A stretch of DNA of 64,000 nucleotides from Bolinopsis microptera (Eukaryota > Ctenophora > Tentaculata > Lobata > Bolinopsidae). Under the pieces are notes generated by a model. It was not told the origin of the DNA, made no database searches, and was given only the letters and a program-made list of their open reading frames with translations. The DNA is taken from assembly GCF_026151205.1 (NCBI RefSeq), contig NC_087078.1:6031675-6095674 (forward strand), in the 5' to 3' direction. Of the stretch, positions 9,740 to 27,014 are shown one piece after another. Both the position numbers and the translations under genes were made by a program. How positions within the stretch are numbered: position 1 is the stretch's first letter; every line of letters begins with the position of its first letter.

Positions 9740-12700
9740 TTACACTACGTCGTCTGGAAGGACTATTCGCACGTTCAGTTTTGGCTCGTAGTACCTCACA
9801 ATCTGTAATGATTTATTTTTATCAAGGGTCAATGATGGTAAAAACTTAAAGTTAAAACTAACACGGAGACTCACCACTGTGCAAATTTGCCTTCTAAACA
9901 TTTTAAATTCATACATCAACTATTAATCGCTCCAAACACGAAAAATGCAACCGTGCCAAATACAAATACAGTATATAGTCTACTTTAAAGGTATAGATTA
10001 GATATCTAGTATTAGATTATAGATTACTTTAAAGTTTACTTTAAAGTTTAGTTTAATTAGTTTATTTACAGTAAATATAAACGTCTCCACCCCAAATACC
10101 TTGCGCACGGTCGGGCAGAACTTCTTAAAGACGGGGTCTTCGAAAGCGTGTTGGAGGTAGCTTCTCAGATGGGGTACTTCGTCCGGAAGGGCAAATCCTG
10201 GCTTGAAGTAGTTGGCGATTGTAACCTGAACGGTAATTTCAATTAAAGTGAATTATTTTAAGGAATTTAACCACACTACTATTATTTAGTGTCTTGACAC
10301 ACTATTTTTATTTTTTTATTGATCGCTTTTAGTTAGACAATGTCAGCAATGTTGCATTATATGGTAGCCTACCAAGACTGTCAAACAAGTTACGGAGCAG
10401 ACGATTAAAAATGGCGGGACACTGCATCAGACATCCTGAGCTACTGCGGCCTGTGATTTAGTCTGTGCATGGTATTGGTAGAGCACAGCAAGGCCGACTG
10501 AGACAATGCTTCTTGTCTATCCAGTTACTAAAGGAAGTTGGGACAACCTCTAAAGATGAGCCGCGAACCCCGATGGGTTATCTGGCGTAGATCGAACTTA
10601 GTTCCGACCTAATAGTAATAGTAGTAGTTTTCTTAGTATGTACAAATATCTGACTCGAAACCTATCAAAGTAAAAAAGTATGATCAGTATATAACCCGAA
10701 CTCATCCCGTCATTTCCCATTTTTTATGTTCAACATACCGAAAGGAATTTTAAAGTCACAATCGCCAGCATGACTGCCATACAAATTAAAGATTTCGCGT
10801 TTCTCGGTTAAAAACGGACAGTTGCCATGGTGAGGTGTCAACAAAGTCATGTTCAAGTTGAACTAGATACTTTCAAAATTTGCAGGCAGGGCTTCAAATG
10901 GTATTATCATTTTGATAGATAGGAAACTGGCAATAGTTGAGGAGTGGGGCGTTTTTTGCAACCCCTATTTTAAAATACATTTACCATGCAGATTGTTGTG
11001 ATCGAACATGATACCTTACCGGTGATATATTTTACTTTTGGAATAATAATTCATTCTACGAAATCTTTTGGTGCAAATAAACAAGGTATGGTTTCATTTT
11101 TTTTAAAACACTGGACAGTTAAAATTAAAAAATTTATTAAAGTTATATATTTTACTTTTGGAATAATAATTCATTCTACGAAATCTTTTGGTGCAAATAA
11201 ACAAGGTATGGTTTCATTTTTTTAAAAACACTGGACAGTTAAAATTAGTCAGTGTAATAAGCGCCAAGCGCGAGCACAGAACTTTTTTTCTCCGATTTCG
11301 ATAAATTTGGTACCAAAAGTTGTCTAAAAATGTGAATAAAATAAATCCACCGTGTAGCAATTTTCGGAAAAAATGCTACACGGCGCTTGTTCGCCGCGCG
11401 TGCTTTTTTCGCGCAAATTTTTAGTTTTTGGCCTATAACTTTCATATTTTCAATTATTATCACATAGTTATTATGGTATCGTAATCAGCTCATCAAGACG
11501 AAACTTTTAGTACTAATATTTAAGATTTAAAGGAATTTTTTTTCAAAAGTTTTTAATCTGAACACAAGGGTCCCCTTGTGTAAAATTTTGAAAGAATTTT
11601 CGAAAAATTTGGTGCTTTAAATATTATAATTTTGGTATCAAAAGTTGCGTCTGATTAAGCTTATTACGATTCTGTAAGAATTATTTCAAAATATTCAATA
11701 TTTTAGGAGTTATAGGCATTTTAAGCAATAAATTAACCATTTTTCGTCCATATTACACTTTTGCAATGCACAGGAGGCACACATACATCTCAACGAATCG
11801 TGCTACACGGTGAATTTTCATTATTCATAGTTAAAGGCAACTTTTGGTACCAAATTTATCAAAATCAGAGACAAAAAATTCTGTGCCAACTCATGGCGCT
11901 TATCACAATGCTGGCAAGCATTACCGTCGCCCTTATATTCACAATACTATTTACCCCCTATACTATTATATCCCCTTTATTGATTTCCAGGCATTAAGAC
12001 TCATCGAAAGTAGATCAGCAGGTACATTTATAAGTTCAAAACATTCTAATTCAATGTTAAAGATGACAGGAATAAGAAATAGTTATATGGAGGTTTTTAA
12101 GAAATTTGCGCAAAATACGCGCCAGCATGTTATACGAAATTAGGTAAAAAACCCAAAATCGCCATATTCAGGTGCCTTAAAAACCATGTTAAAATTGAGT
12201 TAGAGATCTGAAACTTTGCAGGGCGTCTAGACCTTGTCCAAATCGACTGTAAAAAAAATTTCATGTTTCAGGAGTATCGTGAAGTTGGTTTTCTGGAACC
12301 CCTGTTTTACAACAGATTGTCGTGAAGATATATATATAATATATAATATAGACGCTTTTTGCAGTCAATTGTAGCCTACATTTAAGTGTCCGTAGATTCG
12401 AAAGTATAAACGATACAGTCATCTCGAACCACAGGTTTTAAAGATAATCGTTTAAGCTTTAGTTTACATTGTATTGAAAAATAATTTAACGTCATCATCA
12501 TCACTTGATGACGTCATCAAATTAAGTGTTTTAAAAACTTGATTTTTGACAAAGTAACAACTTTTCAAATCGATTTTACGCTATTAAGGAGTAATTTTAT
12601 TCAAAATCTGAGGACATTTTCATCTTAGATAATTGTTCAAGCATTCCGAAAATCTACCGGAATAGTTTCCTACCTTGCTCCTTCATAAAGATATTTGCTA

Positions 12701-15700
12701 TTGAAGTTAGTGCTTTTTTGAAGAATAATTTTATAAAAACACAAAAGTTGTGAATTAGTATTCTCTGGTGTTGGGTCATCCCTTGGGTTGTGGAGCTCAA
12801 TTTTGCTTCTTGAAGGTGTAAATTGTGTTATAGGCTAGTTTTAAAGTTAAAAATCGAAAAGTTGCACACGTGGGGACACGCCCAAATTTATTTAAAATAG
12901 CTAAAATCACTAAAAATTTTGATTTTCACGATTTTTATCAACTTTGGAGTCCCCTTGTGATCCAAGTTCTTTTTGAAATCTTCTGAAACTTTGCATGCTT
13001 ATCAAACTATATATTAAATACCACTATGCAAAAATTTACGGTGATTCAATATTGTATGGGCACGCAACGTCCGCTCAAAGTTTGCACGTGCGAAAGGTGA
13101 GAATTTTGCTCATTCGTGATTTCGAATATATTCTGCTTTCCACGATATTTAAATGGCATTATATATGAATTTAATGCCAACTTGAATGAGTAAAAAGTGC
13201 CATATTCAGTCGGTTATCGACAGATATACCTAACTAAACACAAGGAAACGTTTTTAAAGGCAGAATTTCGAAATCGTCGGAATTACCTCCTTGTTAATGA
13301 AGTTTCGATTGTGTAAATTATCCTGACATTATAATCAAAAAGAAATGATATTTGACCAAAACCCATAATCATGGGTAGAGTGTACCGCTGCCAGTGTCTC
13401 TCTTTTCCAAACAAAAGGAAATGATATTAATTTGAGGAACCGTCCGCTAATGCAAATTGATACCGAGAATGAAATCGGTCGCTCGCTTTTCCCATTTAAT
13501 AAGCTTTATTACAATTCGTAAGCCGTGAATGAATGGGAAAAGCGAGCGACCGATTTCATTCTCGGTATCAATTTGCATTAGCGGACGGTTCCTCAAATTA
13601 ATATCATTTCCTTTTGTTTGGAAAAGAGAGACACTGGCAGCGGTACACTCTACCCATGATTATGGGTTTTGGTCAAATTACATAGACTAAATATGAATAC
13701 CACAGACACAACAGTTATATTTTAACTATACATCTTATTCCCGGTAATGATAAACATTTTTATTTTGTTACTTTATTAACAGGAACCCTAATTAATATTG
13801 GAAGTTAAGTTCGATGGTTAATTAAACACCTTGATAAGCTTAACGTGCCTTCATGTCCACATTTACATTTAGTTAATTATAAGGAAATTATTGGATCTGA
13901 GAAACTCAGTTGGTTTCATCGGCGGACAATTCACAATTTTGATGCACCAATTACACTGGGATATTCATAATTTGAAGTGCTGAAATTATTTAAATGCACT
14001 TTAATTTATCATACCAGATTATATAGAGCTGGTACCATCCTGATGTCCCACAGAGAAAACTTCTTACTCTTCATGTAGTCTCCTTCTCGTCTGAGAGGGT
14101 TTCAAATGGTTTAGTTTAGAATATTTGAAAGAATTTTCAAAACAAAATTTGTTATTGATCGAAGCTCATCATAGTACAATTATATTGTACGATACTAAAT
14201 TTTGTTTTGATTAGTGAACGAAAAAGTGGATTAAGAAAGCATTAGTGATAGCTACTGATTTCTAAAACGTACAAAAAATATGATTAATATAGGGTTGTTG
14301 CTCGGTAAAACAACTGATTACTAAGACGTACCCGTATTACTAATATAAAAGACGTACCCGTGACACTGAACCAAATACTGGTCCAACTCTTTGAACTCCA
14401 GCACGAGGTCCTTCCAGTCAGGATTAGTATCGTCGTAGGGTCTCACTGATTTCAGCAGCGATAGAGTCAGGTTCTTGACGGTTTTACCTCTGAAGCGATC
14501 AGTGTGAACTAAAAACACAAATGAGAGCTGTGGCTACAATTGGTATATCCCCGGCTTGGTAGATTTAACGTTGTTGTTTAAATATCAGCTTATTCCAGCA
14601 TGTCAAAAGTAGTTTAGTGGGTATAAAATCCCTTGTTCTGATTTATTAACTTATACAGCACGATAAAGTTAATGTACCTAAATCGGCCAGCTCCCATACC
14701 ACCGCTAGACATTGAGGGAACACAGAACTTCTTCTCCAGTGCCATCATCGTCTCTGCTGAGCCCAGTTTGTATTGTTCCTTGTCGTATCTGAAATCAACA
14801 AAAGGGTTGGTCCTTTAGATACTTAACTTTAAACATTCTACATTGGTTTATAATCTAGGCATAAGTAATGAAGTTGTCCAACGAATCAGGTGAGGATTGG
14901 TGTTTTTTTAATCTAAAAATATTAACGTTATGCATGCAGCTGAAACATACATGTAATTGTTCGGCTAATTTGATATGTTTGTTGGTATCTCATGGCTTTA
15001 CTTATAATCAATTCATTATTCATTATTAATTTTTAAAAGTGAGATAATATAAAAAAACAACTGGAAATACATTTAGTTATTGAAAATTAACTAAAAGAGG
15101 AACGTGATGAAAATTGTAGGGTCGTTTGCCCCAGAAATCGTTTTTATATCTTGAAGTTTTAAGAAGTACATGTTAAACTTAATTAAATCCTCTTACTTGG
15201 TCATTGGAAGGACACCGTCCCAATTATTTTTTCTAAACCATTCTGGTAGATTCTTTCCCTTCTCTGGATCAACAATATGTATCTGAGATAAAAAAGAAAA
15301 TTAATTATTTGAGACTACATCCTATTTGACCAAATTGGCCTTGTGTGGCCAGAGATAAGATTAAGACTGAAACACTACGGTTGGGTAAAACAAATTAGGG
15401 CCAATAAAATTCATACAAATCTTGCGATGGTACATTACCTATCATTGTAAAATTTAAATAAGCTGAGTTGTAACAGATTACTACTTGTAGAGTCTAAAAA
15501 GTTTGCAGCATAGCTTATCTTATAATAGTATTTAGTATCTTGCCTTGTGTGGGAACCCTTTCATTTCCAGGTACATCTTCAGCTCGATTGTAAAGGGATC
15601 TGCAGATGCCTCTCCTTCCTCTACACCCTCCTGAAATGTGTTCTGATTAGGACATCGTGGATTGAGCATATTTATTATAGTAACAGACAAATTCATTATT

Positions 15701-16749
15701 CATATAAAAAGAAGACATTTGTAAACTTTAAGATAAAATGAATTCGGACTTTTTTCATTGCTTCAAATCCTTGCTTTACAGCCAAAATAATGTATTCCTT
15801 AATTCTATAAAATGGTAACTCCTCGGCCAACCGTAAAAGCAGAAACAAAATACATGATTACATATATTCTCCGTTAGGTCTAATTTTTTAATTATTTCAT
15901 CCGGACTTGCGGTGCTGCACGCAAGTCTGGCATATAACATGTGATTTTGTGATTCTAAAACAAGAATATCGCCGCGGTTACACCACGCACGATTAATTTT
16001 CCCTGCTTAAAGTTAAACCGTTAATATTTGCAACGAAAAGTTAATTTTATCGATTAATAAAAATTAGATATTGGATTATTTTGTTGTTAAAAAGTTGCAA
16101 TATTTTCATCGTAATTTGTCATTGCGCGCGTGCAGGATTGCATGTACTCGAATATTTAGTACGCCGCGCACAAATTTTGGGCTAATTTAATTTGAACGGC
16201 ATCGTTTGACAATTGAAATTCGCGTTGGATACTGCAATTAACTAACACATGCCGAGCGTCGCGCGCAGCATAACAGACGCTTCCTTTACGCATAATTATA
16301 GGGGAGTGGTCTATATTGCGAAGGAGCAGACTTTTGTCGTCACCGCAGGTCCATCGGGATAGCTCATATATCCAAACCCGATTACTTATTCCCTACGATC
16401 TTTTTGCCTTCGGCAAGAGCAGGGAAAAAAATTATGCAATTATAACAAAATCAATGATTTATGAAAATGAAACCCTTTACACAATGTAACATGAAAAGAT
16501 AAAAACATATTTCCTCCAACCTACCTTAATACTCTTCTCATCCAACTTAAAACAGACCTCCAACGCCTTAGGATGGGGATAGTCTATCTTTTTTACAGAG
16601 CCTTGCCTGCCTTGCCCCCTACGGTTAGCAGCCCTGTTCTGGGCACGTTGAGTGTAACCGGTACGCATGTTGGGATTGGACTTTGAACTGGTACTGGGCT
16701 TGTTGGTACCTGGCTTGTGCGTGCTAGTGGCATAAACTGCGGTAAACAT
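9740..16749 (-). CDS. CLIC/EXC-4-like chloride intracellular channel protein (GST fold)
   Basis: Eight exons, all phase-consistent: 16749-16525, 15630-15544, 15282-15197, 14788-14678, 14489-14358, 14090-14015, 10225-10100 and 9802-9740 (TAA 9742-9740), giving about 301 residues. After a basic Arg/Lys/Gln-rich N-terminal extension comes a thioredoxin-like half: VCFKLDEK strand, then SADPFTIELKMYLEMKG at the place of the CLIC C-P-F-S active site, HIVDPEKG, and a cis-Pro-like VLPMT. The all-helical half ends with FALPDEVPHLRSYLQHAF and FKKFCP, matching the CLIC C-terminal pattern F-x-[IL]-P...YL-x-x-A[FY]...F...CP. The redox Cys is Asp here, as in nematode and insect CLICs. CLICs are soluble/membrane dimorphic proteins linked to tubulogenesis and ion flux. 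The exon 2 donor is GC (AAG|GCAAGA). The exon 4/5 junction has an alternative (donor GTATGG upstream, acceptor TTTTTAG, start 14508) that is also in phase. A more distant GST-like protein such as GDAP1 is possible but fits less well. Confidence 0.75.
11027..11247. repeat. tandem duplication of about 120 bp
   Basis: The block 11027-11127 (atattttacttttggaataa...) is repeated almost exactly at 11147-11247, including the sequence up to cactggacagttaaaatta. Only a run-length difference in a T tract separates the copies, so the duplication is recent. Confidence 0.9.
11252..11907. mobile_element. inverted-repeat element (MITE-like)
   Basis: Terminal arms of about 70 bp at 11252-11322 and 11838-11907 are diverged inverted copies, sharing tgataagcgcc, gcacagaa and the exact stretch gataaatttggtaccaaaag. 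No transposase frame is inside. The sequence continuing beyond the right arm (11896-11985, ggcgcttatcacaatgctgg) recurs at about 34525-34625, showing that the family is dispersed. Confidence 0.65.
13350..13678. mobile_element. fold-back element with 147-bp arms
   Basis: Arms 13350-13496 and 13532-13678 are almost perfect inverted copies around a 35-bp loop. One arm-like copy lies at 34620-34765 (same cattgcggacggtt, tttccttttgtttgg and ttatgggttttggtcaaat landmarks), so this is a dispersed family. It has no coding capacity. The near-identity of the arms points to recent formation or gene conversion. Confidence 0.85.
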
Positions 16750-18696
16750 TTGACCCGAACAATGGTAAAATACGCGCTGACAACGGCAAACCAAATAGAA
16801 AATTCAAAATCGCTGGTAACGTAATTAGCTGCTGCATAGACCGAGTGCGGATATAATACAAGTTCAGTTACTTAGAAGTACTGTATTATATATAGGAGCA
16901 CATATAACGTGAGGTCAGCCAACTTGCAACTGTGATATGTGAGAACGTGTGTCAGTGTGTTTTTTTGCCACTTTTTTTCGGATTTTTTGTTTTGACTGGT
17001 GAGAAGCCGTTTGGAGACCGTAGGTATTCGGGATCTATAAGATATTTTCATGGTTAAATAAACGGAAAAACATGTGGAGTTATTCAGCCTCAATAACATT
17101 CTCACACGCGATATTCTCGGTTAGAAGCCGGATTAACGTTCAGAGTTTGACTAAGGTCAGGTAAATATTTTCTGTCATCGCTGTGCAGCCGAGTTTCATG
17201 TTGGGTCGTCAAAATCAAATAATTGTGCTTTACACTTTACAGTTGACAGCACCCCCGGACTATACCCGTGGTATCGAGACTAGAGGTTGGCCGGAACTAT
17301 TACATGTTGCAATGTTCAGCTGTTATAGTGTTATACTTAAATTTACTGGGCAACTGCAACTGGGTGAGAACTCTGGTTTGTAGTAGGTCCGAGTGTGTCT
17401 CAAATCCATCAATATTACTGATATCAATAACAGGTAACTCTAATAACGAGATGCCAGTAAACTGATTGAATGAGAGGATAGATAGCATAAGAGGGAAAGA
17501 GGAAAAGAAGAAGGGGCACGATTTATTTGAAAGAAACGGTTTGGGTTAATATGGTTGTGATTTTACTTCATTAGAACTGCATGATAGGATTAGGATTGTA
17601 ATTAATTTTTGAAACATAATTTAAGATTATGTTTGCGTTTCATTGCTCAACAGCTGTTCGAAGGATCAAATATAAGAAACATAATTACAGGGTTATTTAG
17701 TATAACAATTTTGTGATACTTATGAAGCTATAAGGTGCAGCTGTGACCTGTTACAATATAGTCTATTTGCAGTCAAATTATTTGTTATAATATAGTAGTG
17801 TTGAAAGAATCAAAATTATGGCAAATTATTTGAGTAAGAGTATGTCCTTTAATTTGAAACGTGACTTTTATTAATATTCAGTAACATATCTTGTAACATC
17901 TTATCGTTACTTGAAAGTTGAATCTGATCAGAAAACATCAGTAATTTGGAACACAAGACTTAAAAGATAAAGAATGCTGACATTTTAGTTTTTCTCTTTT
18001 TTGGCTTTGAAGGCAATAAGGCAGGAACGTTTTAGCTTACTAAGAGTTTAGACTTTAGAAGCCATAATTACATCCTCATACGTTACTTTCTTACAGCTAT
18101 GGCGACATATTTGTGTCCTTTGTCATAAGCCTGCGCAACGTGGAAACCTATTTTTCAGAAGCTCGGTCAAGTAATTACATACGAAAGGGAATACTGAAAT
18201 ATCTTTTCAATATCTCTCCTGATTATGCTCTTACTCAAACTTTAAATTTCACGAAGTGGTTTTATAGGCAAACATAGCAAATCTAGGAGTAACTGGTGGA
18301 AATTACCATAACAAGAACGGAAGCAAGAGCAAAAGATAACTGGGATCTGATTTATGGGGAGTGTCAAAATAAACCAACTGACCTGTGTAACTATAGTGCA
18401 TTATTTATATGAATAAGCCGATACATGTAAAATCATTAATTATTCATGGCGCTAATGATGATTCTAATCATGGCGCCAGGATCTTTCACCGCTTAAATGT
18501 TATACGGTATTGAGATTTGTCGCTATGTGGCACTAAGTAACACCTAAAACAGACATGTAACTTTTAACTTATAAAGTTTCATGCCTGGAGAGCTCCCAGC
18601 TTTACAAAATTAAGTTACACGAACTATGCAACAGTCTGTATGTTATTCACAGAATTTGCAATGCAACTACAAATTCTAGGCAGACTTGAATATTGG
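16750..18696. other. region upstream of the CLIC-like first exon; nothing else recognised
   Basis: Probable promoter/5' UTR of the exon at 16749-16525 and, for transcripts from the distal first exon, intron. Frames at 16872-17105 and 17183-17488 show no domain. CpG-containing DNA near 16130-16290 lies inside the first intron. Confidence 0.35.
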
Positions 18697-19263
18697 TATA
18701 AATAGCACATGAAAGCAGCCGCAAAAAATCAACGCATTAACAACATTCGAAACAACCCTATTTGTCCATTCAACCACCAATAACCGTGCACTCTCCGGAA
18801 ACCTGCGCAGGTAAAACGCACCCGGTAATAACTCAACAACATCACTACAACATCTCTACAGCATAGCTAAATAGTAGAGGGAGTAAGGTCAGAGCTGACT
18901 TTTGGAGCAGAAAACTGACTAGGAATACGTACACATGTTGATGTTCCAACTACCTGTTGATAAGTGAAGTGAAGTTATCTCACCTTGAAAAGCAGTGTAA
19001 GGTTTCGAGGATGGGGGTACTTTATGCTCCGAGTTTTTCTGGTTCCTGCAGCTCTGTTTGCCGCACGTCTGTTGTAACCGAGTCTCATTTTTTGAGAGTT
19101 GGAGGAAAATAACAATAGCAACGACCAAACGCGCTAAAACAAATGTAGGTATAGAGCAAATAAGCTGTAGCCGGCAAGCTCTAATTGGAAAACTACTACT
19201 TTTCGACACGAAGGTAATTACAAAGTGAGATGTGCTGCCGAGTAGTGTCTGAAAGAGCTTCAT
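18697..19263. other. TATA-like site and possible minus-strand exon of unknown function
   Basis: A TATAAATAG at about 18697 on + has no convincing downstream coding sequence. On the minus strand, 19263-18984 is open from an ATG and reads as a possible single-pass membrane segment (FVLARLVVAIVIFLQLS) followed by a polar Cys-containing stretch, up to a GTGAGA donor-like site. Its phase (1) does not match the second exon of the CLIC-like gene (phase 0), so it is not an obvious alternative first exon. It may be chance. Confidence 0.2.
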
Positions 19264-20059
19264 GGAACAATGTACAAGTTTGAGGAGCAGTTGGTATGCT
19301 TCTGGTACGATGGCATTCTTAAGATATTTAGAGGATTTATTAAGTCCTCCTTATGCGTGCCTGAACTGCAGTATAGAGAGTCCCCGGGAGTGTCTTCCAA
19401 TGCCATGAATGTTCATTAAATTTGATGAAAAGATGAACAATGCAGGACAGTATTACCTAATAAAGTGTGCAGAGAGGAGGAATGTTATAGTAAACACCGA
19501 CAACAAACTAATTTAAATTATTCTTTGGCTCTGACAAGAAGAAGGCTTCAGTTTATTTTTTGGTGGTATTTTAGTGTTATCTTGTTTAGATCATCGGCGA
19601 GGGAAAGAACTTTGAAGAATAGCTGATCCAAGCACTGATACCCTTTATTGAATATATGCGGCTTCTTCATAATGTTATCATAAATCACCAACGACAGACA
19701 GCGTCATCATTTCTTCCATAATAAACAATGTTACACTTGCGTAAGATATTTGACAGATTTGTAAGGATGAGGAAAAAACAACCCTCTGGATGTATATTCC
19801 GACATTTTATCACTTACTTATAATAGAAAAGACGCCTTTGAAATACCTAACGATTTTTTCTATGCCATCGATTCTTGAGATATCTGTAAATTTGACCGTA
19901 ACACAATTACACACCTTTTAAATATACACTATAGGTTTTCTTTTATTAACATATTAGAGGCGGTCCGTGTAGGCCTTACACTGTGCTTTCAGCAATACTC
20001 ATATAGTACGTGCTTTTGGTGACTTGAGGATTTCACGACTTTTTACACTTTGCAGAAAA

Positions 20060-20600
20060 GTATGTAACATTAAGAAGAGAGTGATGATCCCAAATATTTT
20101 GCGCTTATCAGAAAAAATTTTCACCTTTACACTTAGTTCTTTTACTTTTATTGATCTTTGACGCTATAAAGTAAGGGCGATCCCAAATATTTTACATGAT
20201 GCAGGTAAATATTTGACATTTATAAGAGTAAAACTAGATAACACATATTTACCTTGGAAAATAAACACTTTAGGCTATCTCTTAAGGATTGTACTAGTAC
20301 GTGCTATTCGCTATAACATATTCGTCTCCTAAATTTCTCTACCTTTAGAACAAAGCATTGGCTACCATGATTATCACCATACGAGATGGAATTTCAGCTC
20401 TAGAAGGTTGAGTAAGAGCGACCCCGAATGTTCTACACTCTACAGGAAGATTTAGCACATTAACAACTATGTAAGAAATGTGGTGATCCCGAATAGTTCA
20501 CGCTTTATTACAGAGTTACAGAGTCTGTAGGAAAATACTTCACTTTCAATTAAGGAGTGCAGCAATCCAGAAAATACTGCACTTTACTGGAAAACCTTTA
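20060..20600. repeat. degenerate tandem repeat, unit about 100 bp
   Basis: A phrase resembling gcGATCCCaAATATTttaCACTtta followed by caggaa and a T-rich run recurs about five times (near 20085, 20175, 20420, 20490 and 20570) with strong divergence. It reads as an old local satellite. No gene is visible. Confidence 0.4.
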
Positions 20601-21503
20601 ATTTTTATGTATAACGGCACTTCTACATCTTGAATAGCTAACAAGTGGAAGAATTACTAACAAATACAAAAGTATTACTATTATCAAACATTACGATGAC
20701 TTTATTTAACCAACATTACTTAATCAACTCGTAACTACTATATACTTACAGTAACGAGTTAGTAATACCATTAATTCCACATGCGTTAAAACACATTTCA
20801 GAACCCTATATATATAACATTTCAGCTTACCCCATAGCAAATAGCTAAACCCAAAGGGTGTTTGAACCCCAGCAACTTCGCCGCTTTCCCAGTTCGCACA
20901 ACACTTGTACATTTTTCAGCTTTTTCTCGCGCAGCACGATCATTATTTCTTTTAGTTGGAGACACTTTGAACATGTAGCTGTTGTAGGTAAACATCTTGC
21001 CAGAAAAACCCTAGACTCTTTACTATGCAAGCATGCACCAAAACACGGATCCGAAGCAAAAAAAGCTTTAAAAGTCACTAACTGTAGGAATGAGGGATAG
21101 TGTGAGAGTGTGAGGGCTGTGAGAGTGCAATAGCTGACGAAATTGTATTCCCCTACTTACTAGGGTATAAGATAGCTGCGCATGTTCATATGTAATAATA
21201 TGTTCATATGTGAGTTAAAACTTCTGTGCTTGTGCTCTGGCTAGTGGCTAATCACAGGTGTGACGGATAGGGTTTCAGTTTAACTGCTAGTTTACTACCC
21301 CTCCCTGTGAAAATGAACGCCGGAGCGGTATAAGCAAGCTGGAAATTTTAGGGTGGATCTCAACTCTATTTAATGCTTTATAATGGCCTCGCAATAAAGA
21401 ACAATAAGAATTCCAATGTGCCACCTGACACGCAGCAGTCAACAAATGAAAAATATTTCTCATTTTTGCGTGACTGTAAATGTTGTTAACTATAAAGCTA
21501 TAA

Positions 21504-26870
<5,367 letters not shown>

Positions 26871-27014
26871 ATAATCAGCCTCCAAAAAGCAGACTTGCAT
26901 ATCCGCTGGTTTATCAGAGCCCTTAGGGGTGATGTGGCAACCGGAGAGTCCCATGAAATCGTACGTTGAACTGATCCTTCTGGCAGGTGGCTTGTATTGT
27001 GATCGCATACTCAT
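26871..27014 (-). CDS. alternative first coding exon of the CLIC-like gene
   Basis: 48 codons from the ATG at 27014 to a consensus donor (TAT|GTAAGT at 26870). It ends with KPADMQVCFLEADY, parallel to PKALEVCFKLDEKSIK at the end of the proximal first exon (16749-16525). Both end in phase 0, so either can splice to the exon at 15630 (EGVEEGEASADPF). The N-terminal part is Ser/Arg/Pro-rich (MSMRSQYKPPARRISS). A TAG at a pyrimidine-rich acceptor-like site lies just upstream, so a 5' UTR or further coding exon may precede it. Alternative first exons are known for vertebrate CLIC genes. It could instead belong to a paralogue whose other exons were not found. Confidence 0.55.

Larger units (their letters stand above)
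10226..14014. other. 3.8 kb intron of the CLIC-like gene, with repeats
   Basis: Intron between the exons at 14090-14015 and 10225-10100. It carries a tandem duplication (11027-11247), a 655-bp inverted-repeat element (11252-11907) and a 147-bp-armed fold-back (13350-13678). No further exon was recognised. Confidence 0.6.

Noticed and set aside
18984-19263. Alternative first exon of the CLIC-like gene
   Set aside because: Its donor is in phase 1 while the second CLIC exon needs phase 0, and it lacks the V-C-F strand found in the other two first exons.
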